64,000 nt of DNA, from contig DASXML010000056.1 of assembly GCA_036495715.1 (NCBI GenBank), positions 62,001 through 126,000 on the forward strand. Direction: 5' to 3'. The position numbers were made by a program, and so were the translations under genes. Below, in pieces: positions 35,653 through 43,308 of the stretch (positions within the stretch are counted from its first letter, which is position 1; each line of letters starts with the position of its first letter). The DNA is from Scandinavium sp036495715. GTDB lineage: Bacteria; Pseudomonadota; Gammaproteobacteria; Enterobacterales; Enterobacteriaceae. The notes below the pieces were generated by a model. The model was not told the DNA's origin and ran no database searches. It was given only the letters and a program-made list of their open reading frames with translations.

Positions 35653-35687
35653 AATCACTTGCATTTAAAGTGATTTTGGTGTATAAT
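35653..35687 (+). promoter_or_regulatory. Strong promoter overlapped by a palindromic operator (virion operon)
   Basis: TTGCAT (35659-35664), a 17-bp spacer and a perfect TATAAT (35682-35687) form a strong promoter. A perfect inverted repeat AATCACTT (35653-35660) / AATGTGATT-type arm AAGTGATT (35668-35675) covers the -35 box, as expected for a repressor site. It reads toward the capsid genes. Confidence 0.75.
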
Positions 35688-36148
35688 AGGATTTATAGGG
35701 TAAAGAAAAAGTAACATCTTCAAATGTCGATTTCATTATTCCTCCCCCATAGTAGTTTTAGAAAACTTATAGCTGAGTTTTCTTTTTGAAATGAGCGTGT
35801 TTTATTTCTTCCTTGTTATGTATCGGTGTCAGGGCGGCTTATGAGCCTCTTCTCTCATTTGTCGCCCATCCTACGATATAAGGACATTTCAGAAAGAAGA
35901 CTTTCTTAAATGAAACTCTTCTGCATTACATTTTATTGGTGATGGATTATGTCCATACAATTGCGCATCCTTGACGGGCCTGTAAGTCGTAAATAATGTA
36001 ATGCTTATACAATAAAACTTGCAGTTTTTAAGCTTTACAGTTTGGTTGTATTTCTCTTATTAATAAATCGTAATGGTAGATTGGTAATGAGATTCCATAG
36101 CCTATTATTGCCAGCGTGAGGGCTTCACGTTTAATAGGCTTCAAAGTG

Positions 36149-36177
36149 GCCCCTGTTCTCCTAGATAGGGGCGCTTT
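36149..36177 (+). terminator. Terminator-like hairpin 1 in the leader
   Basis: GCCCCT (36149-36154) / AGGGGC (36167-36172) with a short T-rich tail (GCTTTATTTC). Strength is uncertain. Confidence 0.5.
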
Positions 36178-36300
36178 ATTTCTCAGAGAGCATCCTTATA
36201 CTTTCTCTCACAGACAGTATAAGGATACTTTCTAGCATAGTGTCACCTCGAAGACAGCGTTTCTGTTTCTCCGCACAAGAGCCAAAACGCGAAAAGAGAA

Positions 36301-36336
36301 GCCCCCAATTGGTTAACGCCTTTCGGGGGCTTTTTT
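36301..36336 (+). terminator. Intrinsic terminator 2 just before the virion genes
   Basis: GCCCCC (36301-36306) / GGGGGC (36325-36330) followed by six T residues, 52 bp before the first virion gene. Unless antitermination occurs, most leader transcripts should stop here. Confidence 0.8.
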
Positions 36337-36387
36337 ATATTTACACCGTTACCACAAAGTAACAAACCGAAATAAGGAAACGAAATA

Positions 36388-36585
36388 ATGTTTCTGATGA
36401 ACAAAGGAGAGTCATTAAATCTCTCTGACGAAACTATTACGGCGGTTTCTAAGTTTTTGAATATCTCAAAAGAAGATCTAATCAAAGAAACGGAACGCCT
36501 ATTCATAACAAAAGCAGCTAATAAAGATACCTCTTACGGATTGAAAGACAAGTTATCAGCATTAGCAGCCAAAAATAAGGACTGA
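36388..36585 (+). CDS. Small unknown protein, first gene of the virion operon
   Basis: A 65-residue helical protein (MFLMNKGESLNLSDETITAV to LSALAAKNKD) after AAGGAAACG. The lysine-rich helical make-up and place before capsid genes would fit a scaffold-like or head-completion role, but nothing proves this. A start at 36397 or 36400 is possible. Confidence 0.5.
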   Translation: MFLMNKGESLNLSDETITAVSKFLNISKEDLIKETERLFITKAANKDTSYGLKDKLSALAAKNKD

Positions 36586-36592
36586 TAACACA

Positions 36593-36940
36593 ATGTCATT
36601 TAACGATCTAATTAGAGCAAAGGTGATTTGCTACACCGCTGACGGCATCTTACAAGATTCATTAATCAAGCTTGATACGGGAATCTCTACCGCTTTGCCT
36701 GTGGGCGCTGTGGTGGACGAAGACGGCGAATCAGCCGCAAGCACTGATAGCATTGCCTACGTACTCGTAGAGCCAGCGAAAGCAGGGGATAAATACCTGA
36801 TTGTTGCCAACCCTGAAATGGTGGTGCTCAATGCGGAAGCATTGGAAACATCCCTCGATCACGAAGCTGTATTAACAACACTTTTAGCTAAAGGCTATGT
36901 CTTTGCCGATTACGGCACAGTTGGTTTTCGTACTACATAA
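36593..36940 (+). CDS. Capsid decoration-like protein
   Basis: The 115-residue, mostly beta protein (LDTGISTALPVGAVVDEDG, IAYVLVEPAKAGDKYLIVANPEMVVLNAEAL, YVFADYGTVGFRTT) resembles phage head decoration proteins of the lambda gpD type. Such proteins sit on the outside of the shell, and their gene normally lies directly before the gpE-type major capsid gene, as here (15-bp gap). The assignment rests on pattern and context. Confidence 0.65.
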   Translation: MSFNDLIRAKVICYTADGILQDSLIKLDTGISTALPVGAVVDEDGESAASTDSIAYVLVEPAKAGDKYLIVANPEMVVLNAEALETSLDHEAVLTTLLAKGYVFADYGTVGFRTT

Positions 36941-36955
36941 TAATAAGGAATAATA

Positions 36956-37993
36956 ATGAGCTATACCGATCTATTTTCAGGGAAAATGTACGATTTCGCC
37001 TCTCCCTTTGAAATCTCCGTTGCCCCGAATAACATCATTACCAATCTTGGCCTATTCGAGATTGAACATCACCAGCTAAACCGTATTGCGATAGATACCA
37101 GCATTATCTCTGATAATCTGACAGCAGCCGAACAGCCAGCTTATGCACAGAGCGCGTGGAATACGGCACGCCGTCCAGAGTTCAGCACTCAGCTTTATAA
37201 TCTGCGATACACCAACAGCCTTAACGCCGTGACATCTCGTGATCTGGAACAGTACCGCAGCCGTGGCAATCCAGATGTAAGCGATCAAATTACGCTGGCG
37301 CTTGCTGATTTCTCAGCAGCCCAATACAGCCAGATCCAAAACACGATTGAACTTGCGCTATGTGAAGCACTGTTAGACCTGAAACAAACCAGTGAATACA
37401 CCGATCAGGGCGATTTAGATTTCCTTGCTGGCGGTGCTAAAACTCTGTACACGCTTGATGCAAGCAGCACAGCGAACATCTTCGAGCAGCTAACACAGAT
37501 TAACCGTATTCAGTCCGTAACGTTAGGTGAAGGACTGGCGAAACAACGTCGCGGTATGGTGGTGTTGGCAGCAGGAAACGCCGCAAGCGCCCTCCGCTAT
37601 CATCAAAGCATTAAAGACTTTATGGTTTATACATTAGGCGTAAACCAGAGTGATAACTTCTTTACCAAAGTGCAAACCGATAACCCAGCGCTAGAAAGCT
37701 GGAGCCTGAACGGTGTAACAGTGGTAGACGTTACCGGATTACCTTCCATCACTTCCCGTATTGGCGCTGATGGCTTCGTTGCAATCCCTCTGATGAATAA
37801 CAACGCTTTCACCCTACATAGTGGTGTTGGTACACGCCACGCGACACAGGGCAAGGGCGCTGATCTGGTTCATCAATACGTAGTGGTTGATCAACAGTTC
37901 GGATTCCCTTCTATCTGTTCTGAATCCTCATTCCTGCCATACATCCCTCAAGTGGTTGCACAGTCGATTGTGTTCGGTAGTTTGAGCAAATAA
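36956..37993 (+). CDS. Major capsid protein, lambda gpE-like
   Basis: The 345-residue protein resembles the phage major capsid protein E family (HK97 fold). It has the start SYTDLFSGKMYDFASPFEISVAPNNIITNLGLFE, the region QYRSRGNPDVSDQITLALADFS and a C-terminal half with FVAIPLMNNNAFTLHSGVGT. It would form the icosahedral shell. Length is typical. It follows the decoration-like gene and precedes a terminator. No protease or portal gene is near. Confidence 0.8.
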   Translation: MSYTDLFSGKMYDFASPFEISVAPNNIITNLGLFEIEHHQLNRIAIDTSIISDNLTAAEQPAYAQSAWNTARRPEFSTQLYNLRYTNSLNAVTSRDLEQYRSRGNPDVSDQITLALADFSAAQYSQIQNTIELALCEALLDLKQTSEYTDQGDLDFLAGGAKTLYTLDASSTANIFEQLTQINRIQSVTLGEGLAKQRRGMVVLAAGNAASALRYHQSIKDFMVYTLGVNQSDNFFTKVQTDNPALESWSLNGVTVVDVTGLPSITSRIGADGFVAIPLMNNNAFTLHSGVGTRHATQGKGADLVHQYVVVDQQFGFPSICSESSFLPYIPQVVAQSIVFGSLSK

Positions 37994-38004
37994 TAAAATG
38001 GTGG

Positions 38005-38021
38005 TCACTTCCATAAAGTGA
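38005..38021. promoter_or_regulatory. Inverted repeat TCACTT-N5-AAGTGA after the capsid gene
   Basis: The half-sites are the same as in the operator at the virion promoter (35653-35675) but the spacing is 5 instead of 7. Five T residues follow, so it might instead be a weak terminator. Confidence 0.4.
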
Positions 38022-38031
38022 TTTTTAAATC

Positions 38032-38089
38032 GGGCGATGGAGCGAGAGAATAACCGAAAGCAAATCGGCTCCGCTTCACGCCCTTTTTT
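38032..38089 (+). terminator. Terminator after the major capsid gene
   Basis: GGGCG...AGCG at the left pairs with CGCT...CGCCC at the right, followed by six T residues. Partial read-through would lower expression of the genes after it relative to capsid protein, as suits a tape-measure protein needed in few copies. Confidence 0.7.
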
Positions 38090-38108
38090 ATTTAAGGAGC
38101 AATACAAG

Positions 38109-38300
38109 ATGCAACTAATATTAAAATCAAAAACAAATGACCTGCACATTAATGTAAATGGCGAACACGCCTCAGAGCTACTTTCTATTAAGGCATTATG
38201 CGAAATGCTGGGGTGCAGTTACCCCGCAGTTAAACAACGTATCTATAGAGGCCAAAGCGTAGATGATGCTATTTCCAGTGTGTTAAAGAAGACTGATTAA
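38109..38300 (+). CDS. Small helix-turn-helix-like protein
   Basis: The 63-residue protein (MQLILKSKTNDLHINVNG) has a helix-turn-helix-like C-terminal half (IKALCEMLGCSYPAVKQRIYRG) similar to DNA-binding tails of mobile-element proteins. The Shine-Dalgarno is AAGGAGCAA. It lies between the capsid and tape-measure-like genes, a spot where phages often carry extra small genes. Confidence 0.5.
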   Translation: MQLILKSKTNDLHINVNGEHASELLSIKALCEMLGCSYPAVKQRIYRGQSVDDAISSVLKKTD

Positions 38301-38321
38301 AATAATAAGGAATAACACTGA

Positions 38322-40184
38322 ATGTTAGAAATAAATGCAAGCAAGATTGTTAATACCGTTACTTTTACCGTTGATAAAAGCAGTATTGCCCAGGCAAAGA
38401 AAGCAGCAGATGACCTGCATAAACACTTTGAGAAAATAGCCAACCCTAAGATCAGGTTTAAAACTCAAAAACAGAATAAGCAGAAAGCCCGTCAAATTGC
38501 CGATGATTCGAAGTTTAATACCAACGCCAAAAACACAGCAGAGATGAAAGCCCAGCGCCTGGCAGAGAAGCAACAAAAGCAGCAGGAACGCGAAGCGCAA
38601 AGGCTTGCTAAGAGACACGAGACAGCCGATCTAAAACTCAGGTCTGCACACCTCCAGATGAAAGGCATAGCAGGGAAATACGGCGTAGATCCCGCCGCTC
38701 AACACCAGTTTGCAAAGTTTGCTCACGAGCAGACAGAGCTTTTCCGCAACGGGCAGATCAGTAGCCAGAAGCTCAATTATGAGCTACGTGAAAGAATTGC
38801 TTTGTTGAGGCGCGAAAGTGCAGTCCAGGCAAAAATCACCGCAAGCGCACAGGCACAGCAGAAAGCCACCGCGAAGGATTACAAAGGCGCTGAGAAGCGT
38901 TTAAAAGGCGGAGCAGGGAGTAACTTGTTATTAGGTGGCGGCGGGGCGATATTGTCCGGTGCTGTCTTAGCTTCTGGCGGTGCAGCCGCATTGGGGCGCA
39001 TTCGTGATAAAGGGAATGACAATCTTGATCTGGTGAGAAAATCGGCGGCTGTCAAAGTCAACCCGAACGCTGTAAAGGCGCTGGTAGCTTATAACAGACA
39101 GCATGGTATTGATTCAAACTACGATACGATCACGGATAACTTCAAAGATGTACGGGAACGCCTGGGCGAATCTGTAAGTAACAGCCAGTTTGATTCTAAA
39201 TCAGGAAAATGGAAAGGCGGGAACGGGGCTGTCGATAATATTCTAAATCAGTTCGGATGGACTAAAGACGATATTGCTAAATACCAGGATAACCCGCTTG
39301 ATTTCCCTGGTGCCGTAGTGAATGAAGGGCAGCGTAGAGGGATGAGTGATGCTTCCATAGGCCACCTTCTGGAAGACCTAGGTAATGATATGTCCTATCT
39401 GGTGCCAGCGTTGAAAAACGGCGGTGAAGAGCTTAACAAAACTCTAAAGCAGCTTACCGACTCAGGACAAACCCTTAATGACGAACAAATCAAACAAGTG
39501 TACGAGTACGGTGATCTGACTGTGGCAATGGGGAGTCTAATGAACGGATTCGATAACAATCTTTTCAACGGCTTTATGCATAGCTTCTCTGATGGGGCTG
39601 ATGATCTGATTAAAAACCAGAAAACCATAAACTCTACCGCAGAGCTATTAGGTGAATCGCTCGGAAATCTGAGTAAAAACGTAACCTCACTAATTGGAGA
39701 TATTTCCGGTGTTGTCTCCGATCTGAACGAAGGTCTTCGATCTCGCTTTCCAGAATGGTTTAGCGATGCTAACAAGCCAGCGGCACAGAGTTTGTATGAT
39801 GGCGCTGTAGGTGGTTCTGCGAATGCTACAGCGGATTGGATTCAGGATAAGACGGGATTTAATACCCGCTCAGTGGGGCCAGCTATTGCTGAATGGCTGG
39901 GTATCAATCAGGGAAGCACAGGAGAGGCTTACAGCCGTTATAACATTAACGGGGATAGTATCGCCGCTAATGCTGGCGCAATGCCGCTGGGAACGTCTCA
40001 GGCGATGCAATACCAAGTGAATCCGGTGTTCAATCTCACTGTTGCACCATCCTTACCACTGACGATCCAATCTGACACCTCGGGCCTATCTGATTATATT
40101 TCCTTCCAGGCTAAAGCCTCACAGGAGAGTTTCACACAGGCGCTGACGCTTTCGGTGAGTAGTGGACAAAGTGCAGGTGGCTAA
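38322..40184 (+). CDS. Tape-measure-like protein
   Basis: The 620-residue protein begins with an IVNTVTFTVDKSSIAQAKKAADDL helix typical of tape-measure proteins. A long charged coiled coil follows (about 45-115 and 130-190), then a glycine/alanine-rich hydrophobic segment (about 197-225). The middle shows FKDVRERLGE, a GNGAVDNILNQFG-type stretch and MSYLVPALKNGGEEL, the pattern of tape-measure family N-terminal domains. In phages such proteins set tail length and guide DNA ejection. No tail gene is nearby. An internal core or ejection protein is the alternative. Confidence 0.65.
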   Translation: MLEINASKIVNTVTFTVDKSSIAQAKKAADDLHKHFEKIANPKIRFKTQKQNKQKARQIADDSKFNTNAKNTAEMKAQRLAEKQQKQQEREAQRLAKRHETADLKLRSAHLQMKGIAGKYGVDPAAQHQFAKFAHEQTELFRNGQISSQKLNYELRERIALLRRESAVQAKITASAQAQQKATAKDYKGAEKRLKGGAGSNLLLGGGGAILSGAVLASGGAAALGRIRDKGNDNLDLVRKSAAVKVNPNAVKALVAYNRQHGIDSNYDTITDNFKDVRERLGESVSNSQFDSKSGKWKGGNGAVDNILNQFGWTKDDIAKYQDNPLDFPGAVVNEGQRRGMSDASIGHLLEDLGNDMSYLVPALKNGGEELNKTLKQLTDSGQTLNDEQIKQVYEYGDLTVAMGSLMNGFDNNLFNGFMHSFSDGADDLIKNQKTINSTAELLGESLGNLSKNVTSLIGDISGVVSDLNEGLRSRFPEWFSDANKPAAQSLYDGAVGGSANATADWIQDKTGFNTRSVGPAIAEWLGINQGSTGEAYSRYNINGDSIAANAGAMPLGTSQAMQYQVNPVFNLTVAPSLPLTIQSDTSGLSDYISFQAKASQESFTQALTLSVSSGQSAGG

Positions 40185-40186
40185 AC

Positions 40187-40213
40187 AAAGGGAGCTTATG
40201 CTCCCTTTTTTAT
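40187..40213. terminator. Bidirectional terminator between the tape-measure-like gene and int
   Basis: AAAGGGAGC-TTAT-GCTCCCTTT followed by a T-run serves both convergent genes; the integrase stop lies within it. Confidence 0.88.
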
Positions 40214-41457
40214 TGGTTCTCTATCTCTGGGTAACGTAATAGCTCGATGTATTGCCGTAGCTCAACGGGAGAGGCTGCATTCTTGCTGTACGTCTTGAAA
40301 CTCTCAGTAGAGCCGCGCTCATGACCTAGGAGAAGGGCGATTCGGTCTTCTGGTACTGGCTTTAGCTTATTACCAATCCCGCCTCTGTCCATCAGTTGGG
40401 CCACCTGGTGGCGTAACGAGTGAAAAACTTTCAACTCTGATCCCACTTCCCCCAGCGCCTTACGCTTAGCCCTTGTAAAACGTTGTGAATGCCATGTAGA
40501 GCGCTTCCCGTCTGCACGGTCAATCATTGACGCACGATAGAATAAAAAGCCGTTGTGAGGCTTCTCACGCAGCGACAGCACCAACGGAGTGATCAGGCTA
40601 TGCACCGGAATAATACGGGCTGCTGATTTGCTCTTCCCCTCGGTCACTTCGAAACATAACACTCCTTCAATCTCTCGGATATTGGCTGCATGTAGCGAAC
40701 AGATTTCATTCAGGCGCATACCGCTATACATTCCGATTAGCGTTACATTCTGCATCTCTTCATCATCAGCCATCACCGCGAACACTTTCGCCAATTCGCC
40801 CTGTTCAAACGTTTCATAGCTCACCTTACTACCTTTGGCCTCCAGCGCATGACCGCGCCAGATGTTTTCTTGCGGGGCATCGTGGTAACGGTTACGAGCC
40901 AGATCCCAAATCTGAGCCAACGCACTGACGTAGTTTTGTATGGTTTGGGGCGCTTTCTCAGTCTTGAGCTTATCAAGCCAGCCTGTAACGGTAGTTCGGT
41001 TAATGTCACGAAGCTGAACATCACGTTTTTTCAGATCTTCTAAAAGCATCTCTACGGCTTTGTTAGTTTTCGATAGCGTGGTGAGTTTTCTCTTCTCACT
41101 AAACTGGAGAATGTACTGATCCCGCATCCTCAAAAGGGAAGGGCAACTCATTACAGGGGCGCTTAATGGTTCCGGCGCTTCGTGTGCATACGTCCCGATC
41201 CGGCGTAGCTCATTCAGTATTTGCTCAACCTTCGAGCCTCGATCACGCTCTGGCTTTAGCTGGCTACGTATCTTGATCCATTCCAGGGCCACCGCATCAC
41301 GAAAGAGGCGGGCTTCGCGCACATCGCGTGTGCCTGTGCTCTTCACGTAGTTGTGCCGCCCTCCGAACAAATGACGCATGTACTTTGGTATGGCGATCCT
41401 CACCAGATAGTTTCCGCAAGGATCTAAAACTAAGTAACGATCTCTCTTGTAAATCAT
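40210..41457 (-). CDS. Tyrosine-type integrase of the element
   Basis: The 415-residue integrase has an N-terminal beta-rich region (RYLVLDPCGNYLVRIAIPKYM), a core-binding SAM-like domain (about 130-215) and the catalytic domain. Catalytic motifs are GMRLNEICSLH (Arg), TEGKSKSAARIIPVH (Lys), HSLRHQVAQ (His-x-x-Arg), LLGHERGSTESF (His) and the nucleophile in FKTYSKN. It is adjacent to attR and transcribed inward, the usual place for a tRNA-targeting integrase. Confidence 0.94.
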   Translation of the reverse strand: MIYKRDRYLVLDPCGNYLVRIAIPKYMRHLFGGRHNYVKSTGTRDVREARLFRDAVALEWIKIRSQLKPERDRGSKVEQILNELRRIGTYAHEAPEPLSAPVMSCPSLLRMRDQYILQFSEKRKLTTLSKTNKAVEMLLEDLKKRDVQLRDINRTTVTGWLDKLKTEKAPQTIQNYVSALAQIWDLARNRYHDAPQENIWRGHALEAKGSKVSYETFEQGELAKVFAVMADDEEMQNVTLIGMYSGMRLNEICSLHAANIREIEGVLCFEVTEGKSKSAARIIPVHSLITPLVLSLREKPHNGFLFYRASMIDRADGKRSTWHSQRFTRAKRKALGEVGSELKVFHSLRHQVAQLMDRGGIGNKLKPVPEDRIALLLGHERGSTESFKTYSKNAASPVELRQYIELLRYPEIENQ

Positions 41458-41535
41458 GTAAACCCCGGCTATTTTGTCAGGGCTTTTGCACTTGATTTTA
41501 AACAGTGTGAAATGTCGAAGTCTTTTCCTGTTTTT

Positions 41536-41623
41536 GCAGTTGATTCAAAAGATTACAGGAGCTTGCCATACAAGCGAACGACCGTAGAAATACGTGCCGG
41601 TTCGAGTCCGGCCTTCGGCACCA
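41536..41623 (+). other. attR with interrupted tRNA copy
   Basis: Bases 41581-41623 repeat the last 43 nt of leuX exactly. Upstream, 41536-41550 repeats 15 nt of the tRNA anticodon arm (gcagttgattcaaaa, tRNA positions at 27970-27984). In leuX the two blocks are 3 nt apart, here 30 nt apart. So the element carries a longer, interrupted tRNA copy. Confidence 0.88.
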
Positions 41624-41637
41624 TGCAGATGCAATCA

Positions 41638-41661
41638 AGTCGCTCACGAGCGGCTTTTTTT
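41638..41661 (+). terminator. Original leuX terminator, now detached
   Basis: AGTCGCT / AGCGGCT with seven T residues lies 15 bp after attR, where the leuX terminator would be without the element. leuX transcripts now need another end, and none was found directly after 28030. Confidence 0.75.
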
Positions 41662-41955
41662 GTGTCTGGAATTCAGTGTTTACAAGGTTTTTCGCGCTTT
41701 TTCTCTCATTAAAATTCGGCGCTCCAGTTTCCGAAATATCGCTTCAGCATCTCGATGGTATGACGCCACCGTGGTGCCGTAGACCTACACATCGTGTTCT
41801 GATTACCGAAGAAACCAACCTCGCTCACTGCCTCTTGTTCGCCGCAAGATTCAAGCCATTTAACCGAGACAAGATATTATGATTTATCGGGATCATCGAC
41901 GTTGTCTCGATAACGGTGACTCATTGCCATTTGCTTAAATCTTCCCCATACTAGA
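41662..41955. other. Non-coding stretch between attR and ccdA
   Basis: No supported gene. Short open frames here lack Shine-Dalgarno sequences and family features. Confidence 0.5.
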
Positions 41956-41978
41956 TACATGTGTTTACTACACGTGTA
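41956..41978 (+). promoter_or_regulatory. Operator of the ccdAB pair
   Basis: TACATGTGT-N5-ACACGTGTA is an inverted repeat with one mismatch, 15 bp before ccdA. Autoregulation by a CcdA-CcdB complex is expected. Confidence 0.65.
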
Positions 41979-41993
41979 ATTTAAGGAGGCTTT

Positions 41994-42233
41994 ATGCCGG
42001 GCATGAGTGTACGACATAAAAAGACAGTCAGCGTCACGCTGGAACCTGTACTGCTTCAGCAGGCCCGTGATGCAGGTATCAATCTGTCTGCGGTGCTTAG
42101 CGCTGCGCTGAAAGAGGAAATCAGTGCCACAGGTGTTGAACGCTGGAAAGCTGAAAACAGAGCGGGTTTGCAGGAGCTCAATCGTATTACTGATGAGCAT
42201 GGCCTTTTGTCGGACGATTACAGGACGTTTTAA
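41994..42233 (+). CDS. ccdA: Antitoxin, CcdA family
   Basis: The 79-residue protein has a ribbon-helix-helix N-terminus (KKTVSVTLEPVLLQQARDAGINLSAVLS) and a disordered CcdB-binding tail (RWKAENRAGLQELNRITDEHGLLSDDYRTF). It starts after AAGGAGG and ends 2 bp before ccdB. It neutralises CcdB and represses the pair. Confidence 0.9.
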   Translation: MPGMSVRHKKTVSVTLEPVLLQQARDAGINLSAVLSAALKEEISATGVERWKAENRAGLQELNRITDEHGLLSDDYRTF

Positions 42234-42235
42234 CC

Positions 42236-42544
42236 ATGCAATATGTGGTTTATCGCAATAAAGGAAACAGCAAGGCTTACCCGTATTTACTTGATGTGCA
42301 GAGCGATATTATTGATGAGCTGCATACTCGCATGGTTATCCCATTGTTTCCTGTGAGCAAACTGGTAACTAACCCCGTTAAGCGCCTGACACCCACTCTG
42401 AATGTGGAAGGGAATGATTATCTGGTGATGACGCACGAAATGGCGAGTATCAGACTTTCGCAGATTGGGGATGCGGTGATAGATGTTCGTTCCCACAGGC
42501 AAACCATCAAAAATGCTCTCGATTTTATCTTCGACGGCTTCTGA
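42236..42544 (+). CDS. ccdB: DNA gyrase-poisoning toxin, CcdB family
   Basis: The 102-residue protein aligns with CcdB by eye (MQYVVYRNKG, LLDVQSDIIDELHTRMVIPL, MTHEMASI). F-plasmid CcdB needs its last residues Trp-Gly-Ile to poison gyrase. This protein ends FDGF, like the O157-type chromosomal CcdB, which as I recall ends in Asp-Gly-Ile. So activity is plausible but not certain. The pair lies just outside attR. Confidence 0.88.
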   Translation: MQYVVYRNKGNSKAYPYLLDVQSDIIDELHTRMVIPLFPVSKLVTNPVKRLTPTLNVEGNDYLVMTHEMASIRLSQIGDAVIDVRSHRQTIKNALDFIFDGF

Positions 42545-42989
42545 ATGACCTGTAGGGCTAATCGAAAGTTTTTCACCATTCAGCCGTGGTAGCAGGGGAG
42601 TACTTGACGCGCTGGGGCAGGTGTAAGAGCGAAAGTTAATGTTGCAGTGGTGGGCGAATTATCTGGATGCGAATCTCGAAGCAGTCAGTAAGACATGTCG
42701 GTTGGTTTTTCGTCATCAGTCTGACATTTATTGCGAAAGCGTCTGTTAAACTCTCAACGCCACAACACATCAGAAGCTTAATAAAGAAAAACACATCGCT
42801 AAGACTACTAATGCCTCTGAATATACTGGCGAACGAAATGCACGCTTTGAAGCAGGTTCCAACGCCCGATTTATCCTGAACCCGATTGCGGTATAACCCC
42901 AAAAAACTCCCCCCCACATCCCAATCATGAGAAGATGCGCGAATCCGCCAGACGGCGTGTCCAGCACAGAAACGCGAAGAGAGTAACCA
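42545..42989. other. Non-coding stretch between ccdB and ymjA
   Basis: No complete gene. A plus-strand frame without a start ends ...ARFILNPIAV at about 42895 and may be a fragment of a lost gene. The ymjA promoter should be near the right end. Confidence 0.45.
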
Positions 42990-43235
42990 ATGAACAACGA
43001 TATTCCACTGAAGTTTTATGACATCGTCGATGAATACACGACGGAAGCGGCGAAGCCGGTGGCTGACGACGAGCGTGATGGTTTAGCGCATTATTTTCAG
43101 GGGCTGATCACCCGTCTGATGAGTGGCGAAGAAATCAGTGAGAACACGCAGCTTGAGCTTGCGACCGACGCCGGTATCAACGCAGAGCGTATTGATGACA
43201 TCGCCGAATTTCTGAATCGTTGGGGTAATGAATAA
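42990..43235 (+). CDS. ymjA: DUF2543 protein YmjA
   Basis: The 81-residue acidic protein (MNNDIPLKFYDIVDEYTTEAAKPV to EFLNRWGNE) is close to E. coli YmjA, with the same length and ends. In E. coli the gene is elsewhere on the chromosome. No function is known. Confidence 0.85.
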   Translation: MNNDIPLKFYDIVDEYTTEAAKPVADDERDGLAHYFQGLITRLMSGEEISENTQLELATDAGINAERIDDIAEFLNRWGNE

Positions 43236-43308
43236 TTACCCCAGAGGAAATGAGGGATAGTGATGATAAATCAGTCGCTATCCCTATCAACCCTGCATCG
43301 CCGACTGT

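Larger units (their letters stand above)
35688..36387 (+). promoter_or_regulatory. 700-nt structured untranslated leader of the virion operon
   Basis: No gene is present. Structures seen are GGGCG / CGCCC around 35837-35876, GCATTACATT (35923-35932) / AATGTAATGC (35995-36004), and TTTTATTG (35931-35938) / CAATAAAA (36010-36017). The last two are arranged A-B-A'-B' and so are either mutually exclusive or a pseudoknot. Two terminator-like hairpins follow. The layout suggests attenuation/antitermination or a separate small RNA. Confidence 0.55.
27988..41623. mobile_element. leuX-integrated 13.6-kb phage-satellite-like element
   Basis: A perfect 43-bp repeat of the leuX 3' end bounds the element. 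A full-length tyrosine integrase lies beside attR, and the displaced leuX terminator lies just outside. By eye the DNA is richer in A+T than the flanks. Content: an Hcp-toxin-immunity trio, a second small recombinase, an N6-adenine methyltransferase, a repeat array, an early operon of small proteins, and a virion operon with decoration-like, major capsid and tape-measure-like genes. No terminase, portal, head protease, tail assembly or lysis gene is present, so it cannot be a self-sufficient phage. It resembles satellites in outline but does not match P4, classical PICIs or capsid-forming PICIs as I know them. Confidence 0.85.

Noticed and set aside
27988..41623. A complete or recently decayed prophage
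   Set aside because: No terminase, portal, protease, tail, lysis or repressor/integrase module of a full phage is visible, and the genes present look intact and tightly arranged.
42650..42895. Gene fragment between ccdB and ymjA
   Set aside because: An open frame without a start and with stops just upstream; too little to name or call a pseudogene.
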